This document shows, piece after piece, positions 19,140 through 27,820 of a stretch of 64,000 nt of DNA. Numbering within the stretch: the first letter of the stretch is position 1; every line of letters starts with the position of its first letter. The notes under the pieces were generated by a model. The model had not been told where the DNA came from. It did no database searches and saw only the letters and a list, made by a program, of their open reading frames with translations. The position numbers and the translations under genes were made by a program. Origin of the DNA: Bradyrhizobium erythrophlei (GTDB lineage: Bacteria; Pseudomonadota; Alphaproteobacteria; Rhizobiales; Xanthobacteraceae); NCBI RefSeq assembly GCF_900129425.1, contig NZ_LT670817.1:4092001-4156000 (forward strand), in the 5' to 3' direction.

Positions 19140-19390
19140 GATCCGCGGGCGGGGAGAGGTCGGATCGCGTCAGCGATCCGGGTGAGGGGGCGTCGACGCG
19201 CAGCCGGGAGCTTTCCTGCCGTCAGTGACCGCTGCAACGAAGTGTGGACCCGCGGGTCAAGCCCGCGGGTGACGCAGAGTGCATGGCACCGCGATTCTCC
19301 AAACGCTGTGTCATGGCCGGGCATAGCGCTCAGCTTGTCTGAGCGCGTCCAACAACTTGACCCGGCCATCCACACTCACCAAACCCACCG
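19140..19390. repeat. Cluster of three extragenic palindromes
   Basis: Three near-perfect hairpins stand in a row: 19161-19180 (CGGATCGC, loop GTCA), 19248-19270 (ACCCGCGGG, loop TCAAG) and 19326-19346 (GCGCTCAG, loop CTTGT). The surrounding phrases GGGGAGAGGTCGGATCGCGT and GTCATGGCCGGGCATAGC are of a kind that recurs in Bradyrhizobium intergenic DNA. They lie between the LysR fragment and the 3' end of the lactonase-like gene, and the last could terminate that gene. Confidence 0.65.
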
Positions 19391-19436
19391 CCGTCATTTC
19401 GAGCGACCTGGAAAGCTCGGCGAATCCGAAAATCGC

Positions 19437-20225
19437 TCAATCCCAGAACCCACCATTCTGCGGGAGCTTGGCGAAATCTTCGGCATCGTGGCAGAAAAAC
19501 AGCGGGATACCGCTGCGCTCCAGCTGTTTCATCCGCATGCGCGTCATCGACATGGCGCCCGCGCTCCAGTCCCAGGGCATGGGAACCATGTTCTCGAATC
19601 CATCGCGCTGGTGACCGGTATCGGCGGCGAGACAGATGCGTCCGCGGTTCGGCAGGTCGACAATCAGGACCTGATGGCCGGGAGCGTGACCGGGCGTCTT
19701 CACGAGCCGCAGCGTGCGATCGTCGAACAGGTCGAAGTCACCGTCGATCTCCAGGATGTTCAGTTTGCGAATATCCTTGAAGTCGTTCTGGCAATAGACC
19801 GGGCGCGTCCAGGGATCCGGCCACAGCGCATAGCGGATTTCGTCGCGCTGGACCACGTGGACGGCATCGGGGAAGTACGACATGCCACCGGCGTGATCGA
19901 GATGGAGGTGGGAATAGACCACATAGCGCACGTCCTTCGGCTTGATCCCGAGCTTGTCGAGTTGGGCATCGACGACGTGGGCGCGCGTGAAAGCGTGCGG
20001 GTTGAACGCGGCGCGCAAGCCGGGGCCCCAGTAGGCATCGCCGCGCTCGGGATCGGCCACGGCGTCGTTGATTCCGGTGTCCCACAGCACGAAGCCGTGC
20101 TTGGGGTGTTCGATGATTGCTGAGGTGGTCGGGATGTCGACGCGTCCGGGCGCGAACGCCACCAGCAGGTTCTTGTCACAGGTTATGGGGCCGACATTCA
20201 TCGCAGACATTCGAAGTCCGGGCAT
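19437..20225 (-). CDS. N-acyl homoserine lactonase-like MBL-fold hydrolase
   Basis: 262 residues. The metallo-beta-lactamase motif HLHLDHAGG (in VVYSHLHLDHAGG), the following Asp/His ligands in KTPGHAPGHQVLIVDLPNRG and AADTGHQ match the AttM/AiiA lactonase group, which opens acyl homoserine lactone rings and so quenches quorum signals; closely related members hydrolyse other lactones. Start ATG 20223-20225 is set by GGAGG six bases upstream; an in-frame ATG further up overlaps that SD and is rejected. No signal peptide. No luxI/luxR genes are nearby, so the role could be quenching of foreign signals or lactone catabolism. Confidence 0.8.
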   Translation of the reverse strand: MPGLRMSAMNVGPITCDKNLLVAFAPGRVDIPTTSAIIEHPKHGFVLWDTGINDAVADPERGDAYWGPGLRAAFNPHAFTRAHVVDAQLDKLGIKPKDVRYVVYSHLHLDHAGGMSYFPDAVHVVQRDEIRYALWPDPWTRPVYCQNDFKDIRKLNILEIDGDFDLFDDRTLRLVKTPGHAPGHQVLIVDLPNRGRICLAADTGHQRDGFENMVPMPWDWSAGAMSMTRMRMKQLERSGIPLFFCHDAEDFAKLPQNGGFWD

Positions 20226-21160
20226 GTTTTCCTCCATTTGATTGGCGTGCTTGTTTGCGCACTGCGCTCTTTTTTCCGACGCGTGACGGCGTCGCGCATC
20301 GCTTCGGCGGCTCAGCCGACGATGGCACAACTATAGCGGGCGATGACAGCGGGTAAATAGTCGTGCCGGGGGCGTGGCTGAGCGGCGGAGGCGAACGGCG
20401 ATTACCGGGCTTCAGGGACGAGCGCCGCATGATCGGTTTCGCTTCCGCAATGATCGCGCGATGTTCGGCGCCACCTCGCGGATCATGGGAGGCATATGGA
20501 AGGCGAGGATTGTCTGGGCACTCGGCTGGCCCCGTCGGCTGCGCTGACGGCGCGTTCCTGCCGACGGCAGCCGCAGCCGACAGCTTTTCCATCTGCTTTG
20601 GGGTCGGCATACGCCAGCTCGCGGGTCAATCGGTCATGTCAGCACTAATCCCCATTGTGAATAAGCACCGAAGCGGGACCCCAACTCGGATGACCGCAAT
20701 GTTTTGTTGTAGCACGAGGAAATTCGTTCGGCGTGGGGTCCGGATCGGCGCCGATCGGGACCCGGTTGTCTGCTAAGTTCACGAGCTAGATCAACAGGTT
20801 GGCGCTCACGTAGCCCGGGGGTCCCACTTCGGTGTTTTATTCACACCGTAATGCGCAGCAAAGCGGACCTCGGTGAGGGAAACGTAGCGGCCTGTACAAT
20901 CAATCGCAGGCGGCCTACTGCATGGGCGCCCCTCCGAGCGCTGGCGTCTCCGGACCTTCGCCGACCTCCATCGCCGCGTCGTGAACGTGCGCGAGCATTT
21001 GGGCTAAATCGCGCATGTCGAACAACGTCCCGCACACAACCATGCGGCTCGATTCCTATGTCGCGTTTATGAACGGATGGCTGAATCATGGTCGCATTCC
21101 TATGCCGTGATGCGCATCTCCCTGCGATCGGGGATTCTGACGCGACAAGGAAACAGAGCC
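20226..21160. other. Intergenic, no gene supported
   Basis: Over 900 bases upstream of the lactonase gene. Open frames on both strands are composition-driven and show no family pattern. The promoter of the lactonase gene should lie near its start. I see no RNA gene. Confidence 0.35.
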
Positions 21161-21313
21161 ATGACGAGAAATCTCAAGAAAGGTCAGCGTATCGGCCGTA
21201 CCCCGAACACCGGCGCCGAGCTCGCGATTTCTCCGCGTCGCGTGATCGTGTTCAAGCCGTCGGCCATTCTGAAGCAGCGGATCAATGGCCACAGCCCCAG
21301 TGGCGTTGCGTGA
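21161..21313 (+). pseudogene. IHF alpha-subunit, C-terminal fragment
   Basis: From ATG 21161 the frame encodes LKKGQRIGRTPNTGAELAIS then PRRVIVFKPSAILKQRINGH. This is the end of IHF-alpha/HU proteins: the RxGRNPxTG arm that inserts into the minor groove, and the PRRVVVFKPS..LK..IN ending specific to alphaproteobacterial IHF-alpha. The N-terminal dimerisation half is missing, so the 50-residue product should not bind DNA as a normal dimer. It could be a relic of a duplicated ihfA. Confidence 0.7.
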
Positions 21314-21346
21314 GCAGCGATGGCCGCAAGACGATTGAGCAGCCAA

Positions 21347-21553
21347 ATGAACAAATGGAACACGCTTAAAGTTGCGATGTACGGAGCTTGCCTAGGACTG
21401 CTCTACGCAGCCTCTCTGGAGATTGGGCTTTGGACACATCCCGATGTGTACGGGCAAGCGGGTGGCGGATTAATTGGTGGCACTATCGCTGGAGCCATCC
21501 TCGGCTTACTTATTTCGGGTTTTCGGAATCTCTTTGTTCGGTTTTTTAGCTGA
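21347..21553 (+). CDS. Small membrane protein
   Basis: 68 residues from ATG 21347. Two hydrophobic, glycine-rich segments are visible: LKVAMYGACLGLLYAASLEI and GGGLIGGTIAGAILGLLISG, the second of a GxxxG-type packing pattern. No family assigned. It starts 33 bases after the IHF fragment. Confidence 0.5.
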   Translation: MNKWNTLKVAMYGACLGLLYAASLEIGLWTHPDVYGQAGGGLIGGTIAGAILGLLISGFRNLFVRFFS

Positions 21554-21698
21554 CGCCATCAGCGGGTTTTTGTCGTCGTTTGCATGGTGTCCCGAGGCCA
21601 CTCGCACCGGCTCATTCCCCTTCGCCTTCAGCCCCCGGTGCACCCGCCCAAGCCAACCCGCCTCCCATTATCTCGCCCGAGTGCAGCACGGAGCGCCA

Positions 21699-22580
21699 AT
21701 GCATTCCACGCCAAACCCGAAACAAACCGATCCGCGCGATTTCCTTCTGATCGCGCCCGAGGATAAAGAGCTTTCCAATCTGGCGCACGACGCCATGCGC
21801 TATTCTTCGGCGCAGACCCGCATGGGGTCCAACTTCTCCGCTGGCCCCCCGATACCCCAGGTCGATCTGAGGTTTTGCCCTGCTGCCGTCAACAATGTCG
21901 AAATCCCGGGCGACCGGCCGTCGATTGGCAGGCGGGCGGTACGCGCCTTCATTCGCTTCCTATGGGTAGCGTGCATCGGTGGCGCGGGCGTCGCTTGGCA
22001 GTTCTACGGTGATGCGGCCAAACAGATTATCGCGAAATGGGCGCCGCAGTTCGTCCTGATTTTATCGCCGCCGCTGGAAAACCCAAGGCTCCCCGAGCAA
22101 CCGACCCCACCTGCCGTCCAGGCGTCCGCGACGAAGGCAACACCACCGCAACCGGCGCCTCTGGCTCAGACCGCCACGGAAGGCGTCGCGCCGACCGCCG
22201 CCGCCCTATCTCCCGAATCAGCGCAGTTGCTCCAGTCGATGGGGCGCGACCTCGCAACCGCAGGGCAAGAGATCGAGCAGCTCAAGGCCAGTATTGAGCA
22301 GCTCAAGGCCAGCCAGGAACAAATGTTCCGCGACGTTGCCAAGGCTTCCGGGCAGAACCGGCGCCCCAAGATATCAGCGTCTCCGCCCCGGTCGGCCGCC
22401 GCGCCGCCGCGCAAGCCGATGCCATTTAGGCCCTCGCAAGCCGCAGCAGCCCCTACGTTGCCGCAAGCCGCCGCACCTTCCGTGCTGCGGCAAGCTGAAC
22501 CGCAACCGCAAGCCACGGCCCAGCCGCAGGTCGAACCAGAGCTGTCATCGGTGCCGCGGCCGCCGATGCCCGTGCACTAG
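21699..22580 (+). CDS. Single-pass membrane protein with Pro/Ala-rich linker and coiled coil
   Basis: 293 residues. Start ATG 21699 is the first reasonable codon with GGAG nearby; the frame is open further up but non-coding in character. A charged N-terminus (DPRDFLLIAPEDKELSNLAH) leads to one membrane helix (FIRFLWVACIGGAGVAWQFY), then a Pro/Ala-rich linker, a coiled coil (LLQSMGRDLATAGQEIEQLK followed by two ASIEQLK-type repeats) and a Pro/Gln-rich tail. I recognise this architecture from Bradyrhizobium and Rhodopseudomonas genomes, where it is hypothetical. Probably inner membrane with a periplasmic coiled coil. Confidence 0.7.
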   Translation: MHSTPNPKQTDPRDFLLIAPEDKELSNLAHDAMRYSSAQTRMGSNFSAGPPIPQVDLRFCPAAVNNVEIPGDRPSIGRRAVRAFIRFLWVACIGGAGVAWQFYGDAAKQIIAKWAPQFVLILSPPLENPRLPEQPTPPAVQASATKATPPQPAPLAQTATEGVAPTAAALSPESAQLLQSMGRDLATAGQEIEQLKASIEQLKASQEQMFRDVAKASGQNRRPKISASPPRSAAAPPRKPMPFRPSQAAAAPTLPQAAAPSVLRQAEPQPQATAQPQVEPELSSVPRPPMPVH

Positions 22581-22699
22581 CACAAATTCTTTGCGTGGCG
22601 CTCGACCGGTCCGGGAGACGTTCGCCCGAGATATAGTAGGCTTGCACGCCCGCGCCATGGCAGCCTGCCCGACCAAACGGATGAGACATACGCCCGATC

Positions 22700-23608
22700 G
22701 TGTTCGATCTGACCTTTCTCGGAACTTCGGCCAGCGTGCCTTCAGCGGACCGCAACCATCCGGGCCTCCTAGTGGAGGCCGGGGGCCACCGCATCTTGGT
22801 CGACTGCGGGGAGGGTACGCAGCGCCAATTGCTCCGGAGCGGCGCTGGCTTCAGAAGGCTCGACCGGCTCTTGCTGACACACGGCCATTTCGACCACGTG
22901 CTCGGCATTCCGGGGCTGTTTTCGACGCTGCGGCTGCGGCAAAGCACCGATGTCATGACGATCCACGGCAGTCCGGAGACCCTCGACGTCGTCGTCCGGA
23001 TGCTCGCCGGAATCTGGGGCGAGGGACGGGAGCCCATCCCGTTGCAACTCGTTCCGTTGGCGGAGGGGCGGACCCTCGACGCCGGCGAGTTCACCGTCGA
23101 CTGTTTCCGTGTGCGTCATCGCGATACCGAAAGCTTCGCGTTTTTCGTTCGAGAGCCATGTGCGTCGCCATCTTCTGCCCGACCGCCTTTCGGCTCTCGG
23201 CGTGCCGGACGGTCCGGTGCGCAAGGATCTGGCGGAAGGGCGACAAGTCCTTCTGGCGGATGGCAGGAGGATCGATTCCGAGGACGTGCTGGGACCGCCC
23301 GAAGGGCGCAAGAAGCTCGTCGTCGTGGGCGACACAGAAACGACCGACGGCCTGGCCGAGCAGGTCCGGGAGGCGGACCTCATGGTGATCGAAGCGACCT
23401 TTCTCGAACGCGATGCCGCTATGGCCCTCGACTACGGCCATCTCACCGCGGCGAAAGCGCGACCGAACTCGCGGCGGCCGCCGGCGTGAAGCGACTCGTC
23501 CTCACGCACATCTCCGGACGCTACCCCGACGAGGAGATCCTGGCGGAGGCGACAAAAATATTCCCGAACTCCCGAGTGGCGGCCGACCTCGATCGACTGG
23601 CGGTCTGA
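22700..23608 (+). pseudogene. rnz: Ribonuclease Z (MBL fold), two compensating frameshifts
   Basis: RNase Z endonucleases trim tRNA 3' ends; related proteins hydrolyse other phosphodiesters. The frame begins MFDLTFLGTSASVPSADRNH and carries the metal motif LTHGHFDHVLGIPGL. Near 23141-23145 an extra T in a run of five breaks the frame; the true continuation FSFESHVRRHLLPDRLSALG, then VVVGDTETTDGLAEQVREAD and ATFLERDAAMALDYGHLTAA, is read one base over. Near 23448-23453 a missing base returns to the first frame for KRLVLTHISGRYPDEEIL, ending at 23608. About 100 codons are thus out of frame. Real decay or two sequencing errors. Confidence 0.8.
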
Positions 23609-23726
23609 AGCGCTGCCGATGATGTCCAAACACCGCTGTTCTTCGATCTCGTCGGGCGCTGCACCGAGGGCGTGTCTCCCGCGGCGTGCCGTAACGCCTC
23701 GCTAGTGACAGATCAATCAGCAACGT

Positions 23727-23813
23727 TCAGTACCAGCGTCCACGGCCGTACCAACCGCCGCCGCCAAGCAGCAGAATGAGAACAACAATGATGAGAAGCG
23801 TGGTGATATCCAT
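23727..23813 (-). CDS. 28-residue membrane peptide
   Basis: From ATG 23811-23813: MDITTLLIIVVLILLLGGGG, then WYGRGRWY and TGA at 23727. One transmembrane helix followed by a Gly-rich, aromatic, basic tail. GGAGGG lies upstream at a suitable distance, which supports real translation. Very short proteins of this kind (compare the DUF3309 group) are common in Bradyrhizobium and other alphaproteobacteria; function unknown. Confidence 0.65.
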   Translation of the reverse strand: MDITTLLIIVVLILLLGGGGWYGRGRWY

Positions 23814-24166
23814 GCGCCTTCCCTCCAAATGCTGCATATTGCGCAGCGTGGAATTCTAGCTTTTTGACAACGTTTGGCCGGTTGTCCGGTTCCAGGAGCC
23901 CACGTCGCGAGATGGCGCGGGTCATGACGCTCGCGCTAAGATAGTTCCCGTGGTCATTCCCGTTTTCGATCCCGCTATCGTTGCCCCTGGCGGACCGATC
24001 GGGATCATGGCGTGCTCGTGCGGCATATTCGCCCACATCATGTATGGCCGGTTGGAGCGGCATCCAGCCATGTCGTGCGCTGATGGATATGGATAACGGC
24101 GCCGACCCAAAGCTGAAGGCTGACGCCGCTGGCCGTGAGGGCGGCTTTTGGATCGTACCTCGAGAG
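23814..24166. other. Intergenic, no gene supported
   Basis: Lies between the 28-residue peptide gene and the PRC-barrel gene, both on the minus strand. It should contain the promoter of the peptide gene and the end of the PRC-barrel transcript. No convincing reading frame or RNA. Confidence 0.35.
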
Positions 24167-24700
24167 TTAGTACTTAAACTCCGGCATGGCCTTCAATTCA
24201 TCCTTGGTGGCGTTGTACACCGCGTGATCGGGATACCAACGCTTACTGGCGCTGGTTGTGGTGGTGGTTGTCGTGGTGGTAGTTGCGGCACCGGTGGTGG
24301 TTCGCGTGCTCCCTTCTGGAGCGGAAGTAGTTGCAGGAGCATTCGCCGGTGCGGATGTTGTTGAGGCAGTTGTCGAGATCACCGGCTGGTCAACCCACTT
24401 CAGCTTATCGTAGCCGACTGCCACGTAGTGCTCGCCCAGGCCGAGAACGCCGCCCACACCTAGAATGACATTGGCCACCTTGCCCGACCTATCCAAAATC
24501 ACGTCGTTGATGTCGCCTATCTTCTCGTTTGCTTCATTATACACATCGACACCGGCGAGCTTGGACCCGCGCCATTCACCCTCCTTGTGCGTGTTAGCAC
24601 TGGTAGTCGTATCCACTGGGTTTGTGGCTGTTTGCGCCGACGCCGCGCCGGTCATCGACGCGGTCGCCAGGAATGCTATTGCAAGACATTTGGAAATCAT
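24167..24700 (-). CDS. Exported PRC-barrel domain protein
   Basis: 177 residues. Start ATG 24698-24700 has GGAGGG upstream and gives a signal peptide MISKCLAIAFLATASMTGAA ending SAQ. Residues about 40-100 form a PRC barrel (SKLAGVDVYNEANEKIGDIN, then VILDRSGKVANVILGVGGVL and YVAVGYDKLKW). A low-complexity Ser/Thr/Ala stretch of about 50 residues, including ten consecutive Thr, separates the barrel from a C-terminal AVYNATKDELKAMPEFKY segment. Such proteins are usual in Rhizobiales and are often linked to envelope or stress functions; the role is not known. Confidence 0.85.
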   Translation of the reverse strand: MISKCLAIAFLATASMTGAASAQTATNPVDTTTSANTHKEGEWRGSKLAGVDVYNEANEKIGDINDVILDRSGKVANVILGVGGVLGLGEHYVAVGYDKLKWVDQPVISTTASTTSAPANAPATTSAPEGSTRTTTGAATTTTTTTTTTSASKRWYPDHAVYNATKDELKAMPEFKY

Positions 24701-24801
24701 GATGTCCCTCCATTGTTTCAAGAAACAATAATGCGATGGGACTTTGGTTCCAGCGGCGGACAATAATGAACTTGCCGTCGCCGCAAGGTCTGTGAGAAGC
24801 G

Positions 24802-25260
24802 GTGCGCGCACCTACCTCCTACCATTTTGCTACCCAACTGTTTGGGATGAGCCAACACAAGGCGGCACACGCGCCATGTGTCGTCCCAGTGCTCGACGCG
24901 CGCAGCCGCGGTCAGATCGACACCAAAAAGAAGGACGTGGTGTGGTTCGCGCTCAATGAGGACAGACCCTTGTTCGCCTGTGCCGGAATCTGGACCGAGT
25001 TCTCGGGCGACCGCGGCACTAAGTCTAAGCCAATACCTGGACCGCATCAGGTCTACGGCTTCCTGACGACGACACCAAACGCTGTCGTGGAACCGATCCA
25101 TCCGAAGGCGATGCCGGTGATCCTGACGACCGAGGAGGAGAGGGACGTTTGGATGCGAGCGCCGTGGGATGAGGCGAGGGCACTGCAACGACCGCTGTTG
25201 GATGACACGCTCAGGATCGTCGCCCGTGGTGCCGACAAGGAAGATCGGGCGGCTGCGTGA
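24802..25260 (+). pseudogene. SRAP (YedK/HMCES-type) protein, 5'-truncated
   Basis: SRAP proteins cross-link to abasic sites in single-stranded DNA through an N-terminal Cys2. This frame holds only the later part: CVVPV, KKKDVVWFALNEDRPLFACA, GIWTEFSGDRGTKSK, then VYGFLTTTPNAVVEPIHPKA and MPVILTTEEERDVW. The His in IHPKAMPV is the conserved active-site residue, but the N-terminal MCN start and about 80 residues with the catalytic Cys and Asn are missing. Upstream DNA runs into the promoter of the divergent PRC-barrel gene. Expected to be inactive. Confidence 0.75.
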
Positions 25261-25376
25261 CGGAAGCTGCGGGTGGGTTGCGCGAAGAAGAGAGCAGGTC
25301 GCAATTTGTTCAAGAATGGGTGGCAGAATGAGATGACGCCCTGCTTGCTGGCCGGATGTACGCCAGCGGCAGTCAG

Positions 25377-25404
25377 GGGCCTCGGAACGTTCCGAGGCCC
25401 TTTT
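25377..25404. terminator. Intrinsic terminator
   Basis: A perfect 24-base palindrome (12-base arms beginning GGGCCTCGGAAC) is followed directly by TTTT. It lies 116 bases after the SRAP remnant and should terminate plus-strand transcripts. Confidence 0.85.
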
Positions 25405-25442
25405 CGTTGAAATGGACCGACTATTGCGAGCAACCCGCCGAG

Positions 25443-25697
25443 ATGCCTAGGTCAAAGAAAACGGCCTCCGAGCTTGAGTAAATGATCTTGGCGCAGGTAC
25501 GCGATGAGATGGTGTGCCCAACGGATTTGCAGGTCAGGGTGATCCGCGTCGGTGGCAGATGGGACGCCGTCGCCGAAGTAATCGACAAGGCTAAGCATCC
25601 GGATTGTCTGGCGCGCGTGCTGCTAATCGCCTCGGAGCTTCGCTCCCGGTACGAACTAGCCGATTTAGAGGGAACGAACCGGCAGCGCCGGGCTTGA
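25443..25697 (+). pseudogene. Small hypothetical protein with an in-frame stop
   Basis: An ATG at 25443 opens MPRSKKTASELE, then TAA at 25479-25481, then ATG in the same frame and MILAQVRDEMVCPTDLQVRV, IRVGGRWDAVAEVIDKAKHP, DCLARVLLIASELRSRYEL. In related Bradyrhizobium proteins I expect Gln at the stop (ELEQMILA...), so a single CAA/CAG-type change explains it. A 71-residue product could still be made by restarting at the ATG right after the stop. Function unknown. Confidence 0.55.
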
Positions 25698-25726
25698 GTC
25701 GGGGTTCTGTTGCGTAGGAGGTGCGC

Positions 25727-26077
25727 GTGCGCAGCACCGGTTGGACGCCAAAGGTCGTGCCGTATGGCGCGGATCAAACCGTCTACCTCGTCATTGACCG
25801 CTTTGGCGGCCTGGGCACCGTATACCGCGAAACCGAAGTGGAGCGGACGGACCTCGAAACCATCGTCAGCGATTTCATATCGGGCCAGTTTAACGACCCG
25901 ATCCGCATTGTCGCCTTAAATACACTTGAACATTGGTCGGATGATGTCTCGGCAGATATAGCGACCGAAATCCAAACCCGCTGCGATATCGAAGGCGTCG
26001 CAGTCCCCGAACATATCCGGGACTTCGTTGACACCCACGCCGGTCCCGCCCGCCAACTGACGTTGCGGCTCGCCTGA
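25727..26077 (+). CDS. Conserved hypothetical protein
   Basis: 116 residues. GTG 25727 is preferred over GTG 25721 because AGGAG at 25716-25720 fits only the later codon. RSTGWTPKVVPYGADQTVYL leads into VIDRFGGLGTVYRETEVERT, DLETIVSDFISGQFNDPIRI, VALNTLEHWSDDVSADIATE and RDFVDTHAG. This is a well-formed small soluble protein of a type common in Bradyrhizobium, without an assigned function. Confidence 0.7.
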   Translation: MRSTGWTPKVVPYGADQTVYLVIDRFGGLGTVYRETEVERTDLETIVSDFISGQFNDPIRIVALNTLEHWSDDVSADIATEIQTRCDIEGVAVPEHIRDFVDTHAGPARQLTLRLA

Positions 26078-26225
26078 TCATGGCCGCGCAGCCGACCCAA
26101 GCGGCCAGCCAGCGGCAGCAAGGCTATCTATCCTTGGCTTCATTGAACTGGCGCTGGCGGCGGAGGTCTGGAACCGCCCGCGCGGGACGGTCCACTTTTA
26201 TGAAAAGGGGTTAACCGGCCCAACG

Positions 26226-26576
26226 CTAGTCGGTCTGTTGCGCTTCTGGCCGTGCGCTGAGGTGAGTTCCGGCCCTCAGAACTTCTCGCTGATAGGCCTT
26301 CCCATCCTCAGCAATCAATTCCGCCTCTCGCGTGAGCCAGTTTTGATATTCCCTGAGTACATCGGAGGGCGTCTGGGCATCGCCAATATGTTTGGCCGCT
26401 TCAAGCGCCGCTTGCATGCCCTGATGACGCCGGGCAAACCAACCATCCGCAAATTCCCTCAAGCCTGCGAGCGCGGTTTCTTGGTTCTTCCAGAACTTGA
26501 TGCCCATCGGCGCGAAGGCCTTCAAGGCAGCTGCTGGCTGCAAGATGTTCGAAACTAAAGTCACGTTATCGGTCAT
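26226..26576 (-). CDS. Phasin-like protein
   Basis: 116 residues from ATG 26574-26576. Helical and amphipathic throughout: KFWKNQETALAGLREFADGW, FARRHQGMQAALEAAKHIGD, AQTPSDVLREYQNWLTREAE, LIAEDGKAYQREVLRAG. The phrase FARRHQG..AALEAA.....A.TP.DV...YQ.WL resembles the phasin_2 family, which coats polyhydroxyalkanoate granules in alphaproteobacteria. Monocistronic. Family call moderate; granule binding is inferred. Confidence 0.65.
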   Translation of the reverse strand: MTDNVTLVSNILQPAAALKAFAPMGIKFWKNQETALAGLREFADGWFARRHQGMQAALEAAKHIGDAQTPSDVLREYQNWLTREAELIAEDGKAYQREVLRAGTHLSARPEAQQTD

Positions 26577-26805
26577 TGTCTTGGTCCGTTTGAGTTGACC
26601 TGTCTTATGCGTTGTATAGCGCACTGACCGTCCGCGCGAGAGACGTGCGATGTTCAAATATCGGACAACTAAATTAAACTTTCGCCACACGTCGTTGGAT
26701 CAAGCTGCGCCCTTTGAGTCGAATTCGCCATTAGGCCAGCCGGAGCTGTGACGCTTGGTTATTGTGGGATGGCTTGTCGTGCTGGCGCTAGGCACGATAA
26801 TTTAG

Positions 26806-26827
26806 GAGGCCTCCAACTGAGGCAGTC
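26806..26827. repeat. Hairpin repeat, copy 1 (degenerate)
   Basis: GAGGCCTCCAACTGAGGCAG matches the hairpin family seen at 28477, but one arm is altered. No gene ends here in a recognisable form, so this may be what is left of a lost gene. The 26577-26992 interval is otherwise without a gene. Confidence 0.5.
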
Positions 26828-26992
26828 TTCGCGATTGCGGGCACCAAAAGCACAACACTGAGCGGAATATGATCGCTCGGCGGTGTTGGTATTAGGCCAC
26901 TCGCCATTTCAAAACAGTTGGCTTCTAAAACTCAATTTAATGGTGTCGGCAGATTGCGAACCTACATCAGCTTCACGCATTCGGCGTTCTAG

Positions 26993-27229
26993 TAAAAGCT
27001 CCACTGCGGATTGTCACCCACTCCAAGCCCAACGATACTGTGTTCGGCATGCATTATTGGTCTGAATGTCTACGGGGCCAAGCGGCCACATATCGGAAAC
27101 TTGCCGAGCAGACGGACGATCCTGTCCTGAAAAAAACTCGCTTGAGTTGGCGTCGGTCTGCGAGCGGGTCGCCAATAGTATCGAGGACGGTCTGACAGGC
27201 GCGTGAGTGGCGCTGAACATGAGGCTGCC
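26993..27229 (+). pseudogene. Decayed copy of the small gene at 29702
   Basis: DNA from GTAAAAGCTCCACTGCGG onward aligns base by base with 29687-29940: both share GTGTTCGGCAT, CAAGCGGCCA, ATCGGA, CTTGCCGAGCAG against CTTGTCGAGCAG, GATCCT, TCTGCGA and TCTGACAGGCG. The copy here has a stop in place of Leu (TTGGTCTGA) and several small insertions and deletions, so no long frame survives. The alignment runs into a GAGGCTGCC that is the first arm of the hairpin repeat. Confidence 0.7.
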
Positions 27230-27494
27230 TGTACACGTGCACGACGCTGAGATTGAGATCAAGGAAAGTCCGGAGCCGCCGCCGCGCCAAAGAATGCAAT
27301 GACACGGTCGCTGGCCGCCCGTATGCGCAGTAATAGACGCGAAGTCTGAACCGGGCTTTGCTTGTATGATGGTGCTCAATAGGAGAGGCTTGCCGCATCT
27401 TGAGCAGGGCGGTCGCAACTTGTTCGATATTTGTGTGCTGTCTGTCATAAGGGCCGTTATCTCACTGGCACCGCGTGGCGCGGCAAACAATCCC

Positions 27495-27689
27495 CTAAGT
27501 TTTTGCGGGCCTTCCGCGCTTCGAATAAGCTTTGCCAAGCAAGTCAGCCGCATTTCGGAGATTGCCAGCTTTTTTCATTGCCTGGGCTCGCTCGGGACCA
27601 TGCGGCATCGCTCGGGCCTCTTCTAAGGCCGCTCGGGCTTCGGCATCTAAGTCGAGTTCGGGTCGCTGGACATCCTTCTCTTGAGCCAT
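27495..27689 (-). CDS. Small hypothetical protein
   Basis: 64 residues from ATG 27687-27689, after a GGAG-type SD. MAQEKDVQRPELDLDAEARA, ALEEARAMPHGPERAQAMKK, AGNLRNAADLLGKAYSKRGR, PAKT. Helical, charged, ending in a basic KRGRPAKT tail. I know very similar proteins from Bradyrhizobium and relatives; no function is assigned. Confidence 0.7.
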   Translation of the reverse strand: MAQEKDVQRPELDLDAEARAALEEARAMPHGPERAQAMKKAGNLRNAADLLGKAYSKRGRPAKT

Positions 27690-27820
27690 CTGGGAGTTGC
27701 TCCTCAAATGCAACGGTCTAGTTTTGAAATTCTTTCATTGTCTGTTGGTCACTCGCATGGTCTCGCACCATTGCGCTAAGACCCTGCTTTCAAGCCAGCG
27801 AAGGCCGATAGCCAGCTGCC

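Noticed and set aside
24267..24312. Repetitive GT-rich stretch that resembles a microsatellite or CRISPR-like repeat
   Set aside because: It encodes the Thr-rich linker of the PRC-barrel protein; units are irregular and without spacers.
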